From Diphasiastrum complanatum (lineage: Eukaryota > Streptophyta > Lycopodiopsida > Lycopodiales > Lycopodiaceae), in contig CM055095.1 of the NCBI GenBank assembly GCA_029204225.1, positions 24,968,503 to 25,032,502 on the forward strand: a stretch of DNA of 64,000 bases, read 5' to 3'. Below the pieces are notes generated by a model. That model was not told the DNA's origin. It saw only the letters and a list, made by a program, of their open reading frames with translations, and searched no databases. Both the position numbers and the translations under genes were made by a program. Shown one piece after another: positions 31,891 through 43,208 of the stretch; within the stretch, counting starts at the first letter, position 1; each line of letters opens with the position of its first letter.

Positions 31891-34764
31891 CATGTCTTCC
31901 ATAGATACTTCCCAGTCTCCTCGTTATACTATCATCGTGATGTCCCGTCTGCAACGGATATCATGATACTTCTTAGCACAAGCATGGTCACTCAATGGAT
32001 GACCCTTGCGAAGCCTCTGCTTACTGCAATGGGTATTCATGAGAGAGTCTTTTATGGGAGAATCAACATGGATTTCATCACTCTTGCCTTCAATACGTGG
32101 AAGGAAGAGAAATCCAAGTTTTATATCACTTTCCAAGGAGCCACACACAAGGTGCGCGTGACTGAGGCCGCCCTTGCTGCCATAGGTATAGGTACCCAAG
32201 ACTCACCCAACCATAAACAAGTCAAACAAGCTATTAAGCCTTACATCGACCTAACCAATGATTTGCACTGGACCAATGACGACTATATCCTCGATGCCAT
32301 CACTGAGCCTGCCATACAAGCTGCTGCCCAGCTTCTGAATAACTTTTTGATGGTTGGCAACCTCAAGAAAGACCACATCACTTCTCAGATCCTCCATAGG
32401 ATAGTTGAGTCCTATGCCAAGTTAGCCAAGTCCCCTCTTGAGCCATATAATTGGTTCAAGACTACTTCTGGTGAGCTCAAACGAGCTATTAAGAATTATA
32501 TCAAGTAGCAGTTTATTGTTGGTTCCTTGTTGTCTCTTCTAAGCGGCCTCCCACCTTGAGAACAAAATCCATGGCTTCCACCTGGATTCTGTACTTTCGG
32601 TTTATGAAGAAGCACCGACCGAGTCATCCCACCAAGCCTCCAGTTCACATAGTAGACGTCGTCCACACAACGAGATCGTCATTCCTGACTTGCCTTCCGC
32701 GTCACGTCGTCATACTAGGCATACATCGTCAGCTGCGCTTTCACCCCCTGCTGTTGTTCGCATTGAACTTCCTATTCCCCCTGTCTCTGATGCTTCCCTC
32801 ACCTCTGCTTCCACTCAAGGGCAGTCTGTGACTATTGGGGCTACCATTCCCATCACAGCTGCCCAGGCCGCCTCACCCTCGCACACCGAAGCTATTTTAC
32901 AAAACACACAGTATTTCATGGATATGTTCGATGATTCCGACCCCTTGGGGCCTCCGAAGTTTTTGAAATGCCCCAGAGCCCTGCGCCCTTTGAACTCCAA
33001 TCCCCTGAAAAAGGATTCGAACAAATCCATGATACTATTGTCGGTGTTGAAGATTCATGCCCACTTCAAGCTGAAGACAACCCAGCTACACTTCAGGTTG
33101 ACCAAGCTGTGAAATCATCGAAGCAGTTTGACACCACCGTGTCTGAGGGTTTTGAAGAGGAAGATGTTTTTGAAGAAGAAGAATTACCGGCACCTGTCTC
33201 ATGCCAACCAAGGATGGTACCATCAGGTCCTACTACTGCTACCGCCTCCACGACAGTAGATTCTGGTGATGCTCTCAGTTTGGTCTCAAGCCTTGTGTAA
33301 GTGATCCAGTCTATGCTTGACAAGAGAAATAAATGTAGTAAAGAATCTTGGATATGGGATCCAAAAACACTCTCATCAACCAGAAGATTTTTCAGCTGGA
33401 TCGAGAATTGAAGATCGCCAAGCAGCACGAAGAAAAATCTAAAGCTGAAAAGAAGACGCAACAACAACAAGCTGATCGCCTCGAAGGATATGTCAACTCC
33501 CTATAAAATGCCCCGACAACCGCATAATATCTGGTGGACAAGGTCATGTAGGATGCAAAGCAACAAGTGCAGCTCCTACAAGGTCAACTGCAGATGGCGG
33601 AGCAGGATCACACACGTCTCCAAGGTGAATTGGATGTGACCACCCTTGAGCGTGATGCGTATCTTCAGACACAAATACCAGATCATCCGGTAACTCCGAC
33701 GGAGATCGCGTATTTGTTCAAGAAAGTGGAAACTTGCAAAGTGGCCCTTCAGGGATTCCAAGGCCGCTACTATCAGTGCCTACAAAAAAGCAGCCGCTCA
33801 GTTGTTGGAAGCTGGACCACAAATCCCAGTTACGATCATGCCGCAATTCTCTCCTCCACACCAAACTGCAGTACCAATGGATACAGGGCTGGATTCGGGC
33901 ATGGACCAGTGGGGAGCTCCAAAAATAGAAGAACAACTGCCAGTTTTACAGGCAGTGCAACCGGGTCCATCCTCATCAAGGACCACACCGTTATTCAGAA
34001 GGCCCATCGGCGTCGAGGACCAGATCCAGAATTTTCTAGTGCAACATCCTCATGAGTCCTTGCGTGGTGGTTGGGTCCTTAAGTTCAAGACCTCCGAGAT
34101 AGAGGCCAACAAAGAAGTGGACAAAATACCTGCATTGGGAGAGCAGCCGACATGGAGAGTTACCATTTTTGAGAGAATTCAGGAATCTATCAGGAGTAAT
34201 GTGGCTAGCCCTCACCAATTGCGGGTAGATCCCTATTATGTGCCAATGCCGAGAAGGAATAAATGGAAGGATTTGGGATTGGCTATGGACAAAATCACAA
34301 TCCATATGCCCAATTGGCCAATCATCCATTAGCCATTTAGTTGGACGATTTTCGTGGATTTCCACCGGGCCTTACAAGCATACCAGCGGGAGTATATCCA
34401 CTCTCCCGATCCGACAGTGCGACAATCGGCAATGTTTGCAAAAGATTTAACTCTGTTGGCATCAGTGGCAACCAGATGGGATGATTTACTTCCTCCTCTA
34501 GCATTCGATCCAAATAAGCCAATGGCCTCAGAGAATATCAAGGATCAACTGTCGGTTGCTCATCTATATTTTCGTGCAACAATGATGGGAGGCTCTTGGG
34601 AATCTCGCTTCACATCTTGGACGACCTCAAAGTGGACTGTAGGAGCCCATCGTTGTTTTTTGCCACATAATTTGGATTTTAATACTACCCGACTCGACTT
34701 TATGGAGAAGGTGCAGTACCATTTAATAAAGATTCGTCGCGAAGCCAATAAAAGTCCCCAATAA
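31891..34764 (+). pseudogene. Gypsy accessory reading frame (ORF3), unrecognised
   Basis: About 950 codons of discontinuous coding 3' of integrase. The start is ATG at 31891 (SSIDTSQSPRYTI). A globular N-terminal part follows at 31963-32508 (HERVFYGRINMDFITLAFN, TEAALAAIGIG, YIDLTNDLHWTNDDYI). Then come a Pro/Ser-rich and acidic linker (EEEDVFEEEELPAP, 33150-33190), a Gln/Glu-rich, possibly coiled-coil part (33400-33720) and a second globular part at 33802-34764 (GGWVLKFKTSEIEANKEVDK, AMFAKDLTLLASVATRWDDL, FRATMMGGSWESRF). Stops occur at about 32508, 33300 and 34332. Athila-type gypsies also carry an extra frame here, but I recognise neither that protein, an envelope signal peptide nor membrane segments. 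Function unknown. Confidence 0.6.
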
Positions 34765-34792
34765 TTGCATCTTGTAGGTGCCGTGGGACCGC

Positions 34793-34814
34793 CACCAGTT
34801 TTGGTGGGGGATAC
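34793..34814 (+). other. Gypsy polypurine tract region
   Basis: The G-rich tract TTGGTGGGGGATAC ends directly before the 3' LTR. The same tract precedes the LTR in the copy at the left edge (complement of 623-635). Confidence 0.7.
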
Positions 34815-35559
34815 TGTTGGAGGGTTTGCAGACCTCAAGGCAACCCTAACCCTAGTTAATAAGTGAGAGGGATTTGGCACCCTGCGTGTGGAAGTCCAAC
34901 CCGATGACCACATAGATATTTGATTAATTAGAAAGTCAATAAAAGAACTTTAGGCCTTTTTGCAAGATTTTTAATGTCGCAGGGCCTAAATGTCAAGTTA
35001 GTGAATAAAGCTGGGTTTTCCTCCAATTTGGATGGTTCCCACTCTTTTTTAATTTGAATAATTAGGGAGGTAGAAATGGACCAATAGGATTCAGAAGCCA
35101 GGGTCCTCCTCTCTACTATAAGAAGGGACCAACTCTAGTTCCTACACATGTTCATTTCCTCATTTCAATAAAGCAGATTGGTTCTCTTCTGAAATGGATT
35201 GATGAATGTCCTTGCTCTCTATCACTTTTCTTCTATCTCTCAAGCTTTCTTTGTGTTTTGCTAATTGTTGGATCTGATTGTTATTGGGATTGCATGTTAT
35301 TATACTTTTTATGAGAGAGAAAGGGAGAGAGAGAAAGAGTAAGCTATCTTTGCTGTGGATCTAATGTTAGTGGATTTAGTGTTAATGCTTAGGGTTAATG
35401 GATGTTAGAGTTAGATTTGGATCTTCCATTCATGCTGAAATCTGAACTATACTATCGCTCTCATGAGAACGAATTTATGCATGACAACTAACTTCGTCTC
35501 TTTGATGCTAGATTGAGAGATCTTGGATTGAGATTAGGCAAGGAAAGAAACCCACTCCA
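34815..35559 (+). repeat. 3' LTR of the gypsy
   Basis: 745 bp, TGTTGGAGGG...CCCACTCCA. Includes TCTACTATAAGAAGG (TATA-like, about 35114), AATAAAGC (35168, polyadenylation-like) and a GAGAGA tract near 35312-35338. Followed by the target duplication CAGCT (35560-35564). Confidence 0.92.
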
Positions 35560-35564
35560 CAGCT

Positions 35565-37310
35565 ATTGAATCAACTAGCAACAATAGAGACACTTATCTC
35601 AGTTGAAATTGTTGTAATGGAATTATTTCTCAGTCTTCTAGTCTTTTATGAAGATTTAGTGTCACTACTCCACAATAGTCTTGCGTTGACATTAGTGAGA
35701 AATCTGTGAATATATACTCATGGCATCAACATTTAGGCCAATTAAAATATAGAGCCATTTTGTATATGCGTAATCACAATATGGTTAGAGATTTGCATTT
35801 ATCTACTACTGCTTCAAACAACAAGAATCATGTTTGTGAAATGTGCTTAATAGGCAAACATCCTAGGAGTGTTCCTCCTAAAGGACAAGCAACTAGAGCT
35901 ACATCAATATTAGAACTCTATGTGGGCCAATGAGCACACCTTCCACTAGCCTTATATTTTATCATATTTATTGTTTTTTTAGAGTTACCACAATCATGTT
36001 CTTGAAACACAAGTTTGAGGCTTGAATTATTTGAAAAAATGTAAACAATTGACTGCGACACAATGCGACAAAAAAATCAAGACCTATGCTCAAATTGTGG
36101 GGAAGAGCTCACTTCTAAAGACATGCATGATTATCTAATATCTTTTGGAATTCGTCACCAATTCATCGCCAAGTACATACCTCAACAAAATGGTATAGCC
36201 AAGATGAATACGACATACTCAATGTTGCCATGCTATCATATCCCTAATTGCCATAGCCACGCTATCATATGCCCAATTGCCATAACCATGCTATCATATG
36301 CCCAATTGCCCAAGAAAATATGGGCTAAGCCAATATCTACAACTTGCTATTTGTAAAATTTAATAGTACAAAGATAAACCACATTTGAAGCCTTTAATGG
36401 CTACAAACCAAGCTTGAAACATTTATGTGTATTTGGATGGCTATGCTTTGCACAAATACCTTTTGACCTAGCAAGAAAGCTAGCCTTTGAGCTATAAATG
36501 CATTTTCACTAATTGCTCCACATCTCATAAAGCTTACATAATTCATAACATATATATCGGTCCCGTTTTGGTCAGTTGATGAGATGTAGTCTTCCTCAAA
36601 GATATGTTTACTAATTTCAAGCAAAAGCAAATAATGCAGGATTATGTTTTAACTACTCCATTGATTTATCATAGGTCTAAACTTGAGTGCCTACACCACC
36701 AACTATGAATGTTCTAGTTTTGTAGCAAGAAGAGCCACCTCCACAACAACCTACTACTACACCGAGAAGGTCTACTTGACCAAGGCAACAAGCACTTGAC
36801 CAATACACTCCACAAGCATTCATCTCTTTGTGATGAATCTATCACAACGGTCGAGGCTCTTTATAGACCTAATATAGATAAGTGGCACAAAGCAATAAAT
36901 GATGATTATGCATCCTTGATTAAGAACAAGACTTGGAGTCTTGTTGTACCTCAAACCAAAGCAAAAGGTCATTAACACCAAGTGGATATTCAAGCTAAAG
37001 CTAAAACTAGATGATTCCATTTTCAAATGGAAAGCACATTTGTTGGTGAGAGAATATGAGCAAGAATATGGGATTGACCACTGGACTAAAAGTCCAGTGG
37101 TTAAACACTAAAAAGTCTATACCATATTGGCCAAGTAGGAACAAAAGACCTGGAAATCCATCAAATAAATGTCCAAATAGCCTTCTTTAATGGATGTGTA
37201 CAAGAAGAACTATACATCTATCAAACAGAAGGCTGCCCTTCAAGGGTGAGAGCACAAGATATGTAGATTGCATAAAGTCCTATATGAAGCTCTTCTTATT
37301 GTAGTGTCTC
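35565..37310 (+). pseudogene. Old copia (copia-2): gag end, integrase and RT remnants
   Basis: Resumes copia gag after the gypsy (LLNQLATIETLISVEIVV). It passes directly to a GAG-pre-integrase domain at 35700-35933 (SWHQHLGQLKYRAILYM, CEMCLIGKHPRS), so the zinc knuckle and protease are missing. A heavily stopped integrase follows to about 36350 (FGIRHQFIAKYIPQQNGIA). The start of RT is near 36880-37300 (NKTWSLVVPQTKAKG, TKWIFKLKLKLD, EYEQEYGIDHWTKSPVV). RT palm and RNase H are not seen beyond 37310. Confidence 0.75.
36213..36312 (+). repeat. Short tandem repeat, 29-bp unit
   Basis: Three copies of TTGCCAT...GCTATCATATGCCCAA within the dead copia-2 integrase. The unit length is not a multiple of three, so it arose after coding was lost or broke it. 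Confidence 0.7.
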
Positions 37311-38959
37311 CCTCCAACTCCATTATTAGTTCATTAGACACAATCATTTTGATGATGTGTACCGCTAGTCTAGAGCTCTTGTCATATCTTAGTTCTTCTT
37401 GTGTTTCTTAAGGTCTTTTTAATACCAAGCATAATATTCATTAGGTCCTTTATTAAAAGTATATATTGCATCCAAAATTTTCAAATTTAGTAATCGGAAG
37501 AGGTCAATCCATCATTAGATTCCAACAATATGTTTTCACGAAGAGCCATTTGACTAGTATGTGCAAAACTAGATCAATTTTGATGAAGTAAAGATCATAT
37601 TCATAAGCCCTAATATTGTGCTTCCAAAGGCACTCTAAATGTGTTACAAATTCTAAAAACTTATAAGAGATCGCTCTAATTTGTATGCAATTGATAGTTG
37701 GAGACTCAAAATAGGACTATTACTTATGCCATATGGGTTGATAATTAGCTTTACTACAAATAATTAACAAAATAGCAATGTATGAATGGAGCTAAATGCA
37801 CCCTAAGTTGTAGAGGTAGTTGGTCTCAACTCCTAGCACACCACCCTCGTATGAGAGTGTAAGCATGAGCATTCTGCATTGCGATAGCCTTAAGTTTGAG
37901 GCCTAAACCACCTTTGGATCGTTGGCATTTGGCTCCACCCACAATGTGCTAATCATAAAATGGGTCCTAGTATAAGTTCAACAATGTGAGCATATAAAAT
38001 GTATACATGCATAAAAGTAATATGATTTAAACCAAGATAAAATAGACAAGAAATATAAATATGGGAATGGACATGTCTTTGACATTTTGTCCCTTGTGAT
38101 GTAGCTTCTCCATATACTAAAGTTTGACCTATCTCATAGGCATGGATCATGGAGATAAAAACATCCCATTTTTTTGGTTATGATACATTGAAGTTTGCAC
38201 ATTCTTAGCATTTTTCTAGAAATCTTCTTAGGTAAATGTATAGGAGACAAGATACTAATTTAAGTAGACTTTGATTTTTTAGCTTATTCTACAAGAATGC
38301 ATAACTAAGTTGGGTTGTGCAATCCAAACACATCTCTTTCCACAATTGCCCATGAACAATTTTGAGTAGTTATAGTTATATGTCACGTCTCAAATTTTCT
38401 TTGTATTAATGCCAAATAAAAGATTGATGCAAGATAATGTTGCACTAATAAACTTTGGTTGTTATGCCAAGATCAATTTAGATTAAAATAGGACCCCCAT
38501 CTAGGCACAACATCAACCAATTATTTTATATTCAATCTAGTAATGCCTTACCACATGCAATATTTTGATTCAAGACCTCCATATTCAAGCTTACTTATAT
38601 ATAGTCATGATAGTGTTGACACATTAGAGCTAAAATCCATGGTTGTGGGTTTTGTGGATGTACACAAATCTTATTTATAGGTAAAATGCCCATTGCCATT
38701 TAAGATAATCACGTGGCTTGTGATTTGTTTGTCAAATATATTGCATTATATTAAAGCATGGTGTTGCTCAAGTCAAAGATGCCATGGCATGAGTAAAATT
38801 TGATGAGGCCAACAACCCCAAAAAGCAGGTCAAGCTCTCATTGAATCATTCTAATAGAGTAAAATAGTAGCACCCTTGGAGTCTTCAAAATTTTAATACC
38901 TTTGAATAAAGTTCTCCAAATTCCAACATATAGGGTGCTTGCTCATTCAATTGATGGGC
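37311..38959. other. Unassigned AT-rich stretch
   Basis: No gene, LTR or repeat pair recognised. Short frames only. Confidence 0.35.
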
Positions 38960-40058
38960 TGTAGCGCAGGCATCCCAAAGGGAGCCGGGAACCACGACTT
39001 AGCTTCCCAGCCTTCAACTCTTGTCGTCCAAACCCACTTGACATACAAGTAGCCACCTCGCCAACAACGATCAGACTTAACCAACTGGAAGTTCAGAAAC
39101 CAACATTGAGATCCAACTTGGCGCCATGCCAGATTGGGGGTCCCGATGTGGGTGACTTCCCTCCAAGCAAGCCACCTGACATACATCAAACTTAACCAAC
39201 TCGAAGCTTCGTTACAAACGAGTAACATCCATTCCAAGCAAGTGGTCTGACTTATATCAGACTTAACCAACTGAAAGCTTCGTCATGAGCGCTGGAAGCT
39301 AACCTGGCGCCACGCCATACTGGACAACCATAAACATGTAACTTCCACCCAAGCAAGCCATCCAACTCAACCGATAGGTTAGAGCCCGTTCCCCAAGAGC
39401 TTAACCCATTCACGTTCATGCAAGGAACACTCAGAACCACAAGCCGCGACAAATATGGAGACAACTAGTTCCTAGACCAAATGGTCCCGAGAGCATACCG
39501 CTGGCGCCACGGACCGAATGGTCCCGACGGCATAACGCTGGCGTCCCGGGATACGACCCTCAGCTATGTGCCAAATTAAAAAGTTTGAAGCGACCTTACA
39601 ACTGGCGCTTTTACCCAACACTGAAACCCAGAAGGTAATCAGAGTCAGTTTGAGGAAAATCTTACTTTATTGATAAATCTGAGAAGGTTACATTTCAAGT
39701 GTGTGACCGACCCTAGTCTCCGGGGCGCTGGCATGCCAAGGCGAGTGCCAGGACAATGTTCCAGCAAGGGAAGCTGAGACTTGGTTGGAGTTCGCCCTGA
39801 GTCGCAACCTGCACTCCCCTATAGTATTGGTGGGATTCGGCACCCCCCTCATACCAAGCACTCTGCCCAAGGCTGGTAAAGCACATTTTGCTCTCTCTAG
39901 ATTTCTCTCTCTCTAGAAAGTCATGTTCTCTCTCTAGAATTTATTGATCCCCAGGCTTCCTTTAATCATGCCTAGATCGTGTGAGGTGATTGCACATCGA
40001 TCTGAGCTCTCTGGACTTCGCTAGAACCGATCAAAGATTTTCAGCCGTAGGAACTTGG
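38960..40058. repeat. LTR-like repeat alpha, copy 1
   Basis: Starts TGTAGCGCAGGCATCCC and ends GTAGGAACTTGG. Shared with 40579, 43209 and 45681. Includes GCGCTGGAAGC, repeated GGCGCCA(C/T)G segments, a CTTTATTGATAAAT tract (AATAAA on the minus strand) and a CTCTCTCTAGA-rich tract near its end. What follows copy 1 (TTGGTATCACAGA, 40056-40068) resembles a copia primer site and differs from the other copies. Confidence 0.85.
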
Positions 40059-40578
40059 TATCACAGAATCAGCCCATAGAAGACACCCATTCAACTATCC
40101 GTGCTTTCACCATTAAGCAGCAAATTGCTTCAGTCACGCCCCACCACTTTTTGGTCGATAGCCCTTATAGCTAAACGATTGGCAGCTATCCTGCACCGGC
40201 AGCTAACCACCCGTGCTTTACACCCGAATTCGAGCAGCATCTATGTATCAATGGTTAACCCGTACAATTCGAATATGTCGCCCCGCACCCCACAAGGCAC
40301 AGACCGTGCTTACACCAACCTAATGGCAGCACACTGCCTCATTTGTCCTATGTGCAGATAGCGCCAGGCCCGAACCGCGAGAACTGACCGTGCTTACACC
40401 TCAAGGGCAGCACCTTGACTCATCAAGTCCCCCGTTCTGCCGATCATCCCGACCGTGGATGCACTCGTGCTTACACTGTGGGCAGCACCTTGCACAACAG
40501 TTGTCCTGATAAACCCCAAATCATGGCCATTTTCGCGAGATCCGCATAGCTGACTGGCCAGTCGGCTCTGATACCACA
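40059..40578. other. Short internal region between alpha copies 1 and 2
   Basis: 520 bp without coding. Starts with a TTGGTATCACAGA-like site and ends with GGCTCTGATACCAC (40564-40577), the exact complement of a tRNA-iMet primer site next to alpha copy 2. With the two alphas this resembles a TRIM-type miniature LTR element. Contains five (C)CGTGCTT(T)(A/C)AC motifs (about 40099, 40211, 40304, 40388, 40465), several followed by GGCAGCAC. Confidence 0.65.
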
Positions 40579-41765
40579 TGTAGCGCAGGCATCCCAAAGG
40601 GAGCCGGGAACCACGACTTAGCTTCCCAGCCTTCAATTCTTGCCGTCCAAACCCACTTGACATACAAGCAGCCAACTCGCCAACAACGATCAAACTAAGT
40701 TCAGAAACCAACATTGAGATCCAACCTGGCGCCATGCCAGATCGGGGGTCCCAATGTGGGTGACATCCCTCCAAGCAAGCCGCCTGACGTACATCAAACT
40801 TAACCAACTCGAAGCTTCGTTACAAACGAGTAACATTTATTCCAAGCAAGTGGTCTGACTTACATCAGACTTAACCAACTGAAAGCTTCGTCACGAGCGC
40901 TGGAAGCCAACCTGGCGCCACGCCAGACTGGACAGCCATAAACAGGTAACTTCCACCCAAGCAAGCCATCCAACTCAGCCGACAGGTTAGAGTCCGTTCC
41001 CCAAGAGCTTAACCCATTCACGTTCATGCAAGGAACACTCAGAACCACAAGCTGTGACAGATATCGAGACAACCAGTTCCTGGACCAAATGGTCCCGACG
41101 GCATACCGCTGGCGCCATGGACCGAATGGTCCTGACGGCATACCGTTGGCGTCCCGGGATACGACCCTCAACTATGTGCCAAATTAACAAGTTTGAAGCG
41201 GCCTTACAACTGGCGCTTTTACCGAACACTGAAATCCAGAAAGTAATCAGAGTCAGTTTGAGGAAAATCCCACTTTATTGATAAATCTGAGAAGGTTACA
41301 TTTCAAGTGTGTGACCGACCCTAGTCTCCGGGGAGCTGGCATGCCAAGGCGAGTGTCAGGACAACGTTCCAACAACGGAGGCTGAGACTTGGTTGGAGCT
41401 CGCCCTGAGACGCAACCTGCACACCCCTATAGTATTAGTGGGATTCGGCACCCCCCTCATACCAAGCACTCTACCCAGGCTGGTAAAGCACGTTTTTTTC
41501 TCTCTAGAAAGTTATTTACTCTCTCTAGAATTTATTGATCCCCAAGCTTCCTTTAATCATGCCTAGATCGTGCGAGGTGATTGCACATCGATCTGAGCTC
41601 TCTGGACTTCGTTAGAACCGATCAAAGATGTTCAGCCATAGGAACTTGGCGCCGACTGGATTTTGGTCACAGTGGCGCCGGGAGCAACAGGGGCACTGTT
41701 GGCGCCGGGGACAATGCTGGCGCCAGTGGCACCGGAAGTAAAGCTTGTAAAGGTAGCTTTACAAC
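40579..41765. repeat. LTR-like repeat alpha, copy 2, with GGCGCC-rich tail
   Basis: Alpha to 41649, then a 116-bp tail with repeated TGGCGCCGG and the short hairpin GTAAAGCT...AGCTTTAC. The junction ACTTGGCGCCGACTGG (41644-41659) resembles a gypsy-type TTGGCGCCG primer site. Confidence 0.82.
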
Positions 41766-43208
41766 ATGGGCCCTTTGAACTCTTCTAGGGAGACCATATC
41801 CAAGTGAAGTAAGATAAAAAGCAACTTTTATGTTGAGTGTAATGGGTGAATGCTTTAATGAAAAATTGTACTTGTTTCTTGACTTTGTGCATGAGATGTT
41901 TGAAAATGGCTCCAAATTCCAACTTTAAACTCTAGGAAAAGAAAAGAAAATTGTAAAGTGTCAATTTCCAATTTCCAACTCTATAAGAAAAGGAAAAAAG
42001 TATACTAAATAATTGATTTCTTCATTGAGGTATAGAGTCTAGAATATACAATATGATTAAGACTTGCAACAAATTCTACTACCACAAGCCACAACCTAAA
42101 AACTTTTTCCCCCCTTCTCTTTAAACCCATGTTCACATATTGTAGCTTTTGACTCTTGCTTAAGTTGCTCTCACTTGCAACAAATTTTACTACCACAAGC
42201 CACAACCTAAGAAGTCTTTTTCCCCCCTTCTCTTTAAACCCATGTTCATATATTGTAGCTTTTGACTCTTGCATAAGTTGCTCTCACTTGCAACAAATTT
42301 ACTACCACAAGCCACAACCTAAAAAAGTCTTTTTTCCCCGTTCTCTTTAGCCCATGTTCACATATTGTAGCTTTTGACTCTTGCGTATGTTGCTCTCGAG
42401 GAAGGTGCTTGGAAATATGAGATATGGTTGAAAGTTTAGTCAAGCTTGGCAAAATTGGGCACTTTTGTTTGTTTTATAGATGCTACTTTAAATGTTAGCT
42501 AGATACAAAATATGAGATAAGTACAAAATAAATTAAATAAAAAAATACAAGGAAGAATTTGGTAGATTTCTCAACATATTCTCTCATAGGGCTTGCCTCA
42601 AACATTTTGCATTCTCAATTTGTATTTAATTGTGAGAAAGACACATGCCCTAACTAGCTCAACTATCATCTACAATGAGGGGCACTAGAGTCAATGCAAT
42701 GGCCCTATAGGACCCACAACAATTTACAATTTGATCACGAACGTCACGCAATAACATGCTATCTTTGCCATAGACAAGATTAAAAATAATGGGCATATAT
42801 TCGAGCAAGTTATCTCACTCATTTAAAATTGGGCAAATTCTAAAGTTGTGGCTTGGGGCTTGGGCCTTTGGATCATGTACTTGGCATTTGGTTTTTTTTT
42901 TCGTGAAAGACATATGCCTCAACCATTTCAATTGTCGAGTATTCAACAACAAATTTTAAGCTTAGATTTGATAGGACCTTCCAAATTTTTTGTTTATTTT
43001 TCGGCTTTTTTTTTTAACACAATTTTAAGGAGTCTTCATCAATGTAATGCCAAGTCTGATTTTTTTCTTTGTATTTTTGATGAACCTCAGCGATTCTGTC
43101 CATAAACTGGTCCAGAATTCTCATCCTTCAGAAACATCAGAGCGTTCTGTTAAGAATCAATGAGAGATAAAAAAATACAGAATTGTCATTACGTAGGGGA
43201 AGGCCCAG
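41766..43208. repeat. Spacer repeat beta, copy 1
   Basis: 1.44 kb, non-coding, nearly identical to 44233-45680. Includes three tandem units of 110-115 bp (42063-42399: CTTGCAACAAATT(C/T)TACTAC ... CATATTGTAGCTTTTGACTC). Ends GGGGAAGGCCCAG before alpha copy 3. Confidence 0.9.

Larger units (their letters stand above)
20253..35559 (+). mobile_element. Complete but broken Ty3/gypsy retrotransposon, with nested copia
   Basis: Both LTRs have TG...CA ends, and a perfect 5-bp target duplication, CAGCT, flanks them (20248-20252 and 35560-35564). Order: LTR, primer site, about 1.2-kb leader, gag, RT-RNase H, a pol piece displaced to the minus strand (28214-28442), integrase, spacer, large accessory frame, polypurine tract, LTR. 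Removing the nested copia leaves about 9.9 kb. Stops and frameshifts occur throughout gag and pol. Protease and the RT N-terminus are missing. It inserted into the copia-2 gag. Confidence 0.93.

Noticed and set aside
33093-34541. Minus-strand frames of 60-125 codons opposite the gypsy accessory frame
   Set aside because: Shadows of the plus-strand coding region, without motifs of their own.
31679-34764. Envelope-like gene downstream of gypsy integrase
   Set aside because: Position fits, but no signal peptide, membrane segment or furin-type site is visible, so I call it only an accessory frame.
37800-37920. Possible tRNA-derived element (AGGTAGTTGGTCTCAAC ... AGTTTGAGGCC)
   Set aside because: Box-like words are poor matches, spaced too far apart, and there is no flanking duplication.
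38947-41171. Several 60-140-codon frames in the alpha repeats, on both strands
   Set aside because: They recur only because the DNA repeats, break at indels between copies, have no known motifs and overlap an LTR-like, non-coding sequence.
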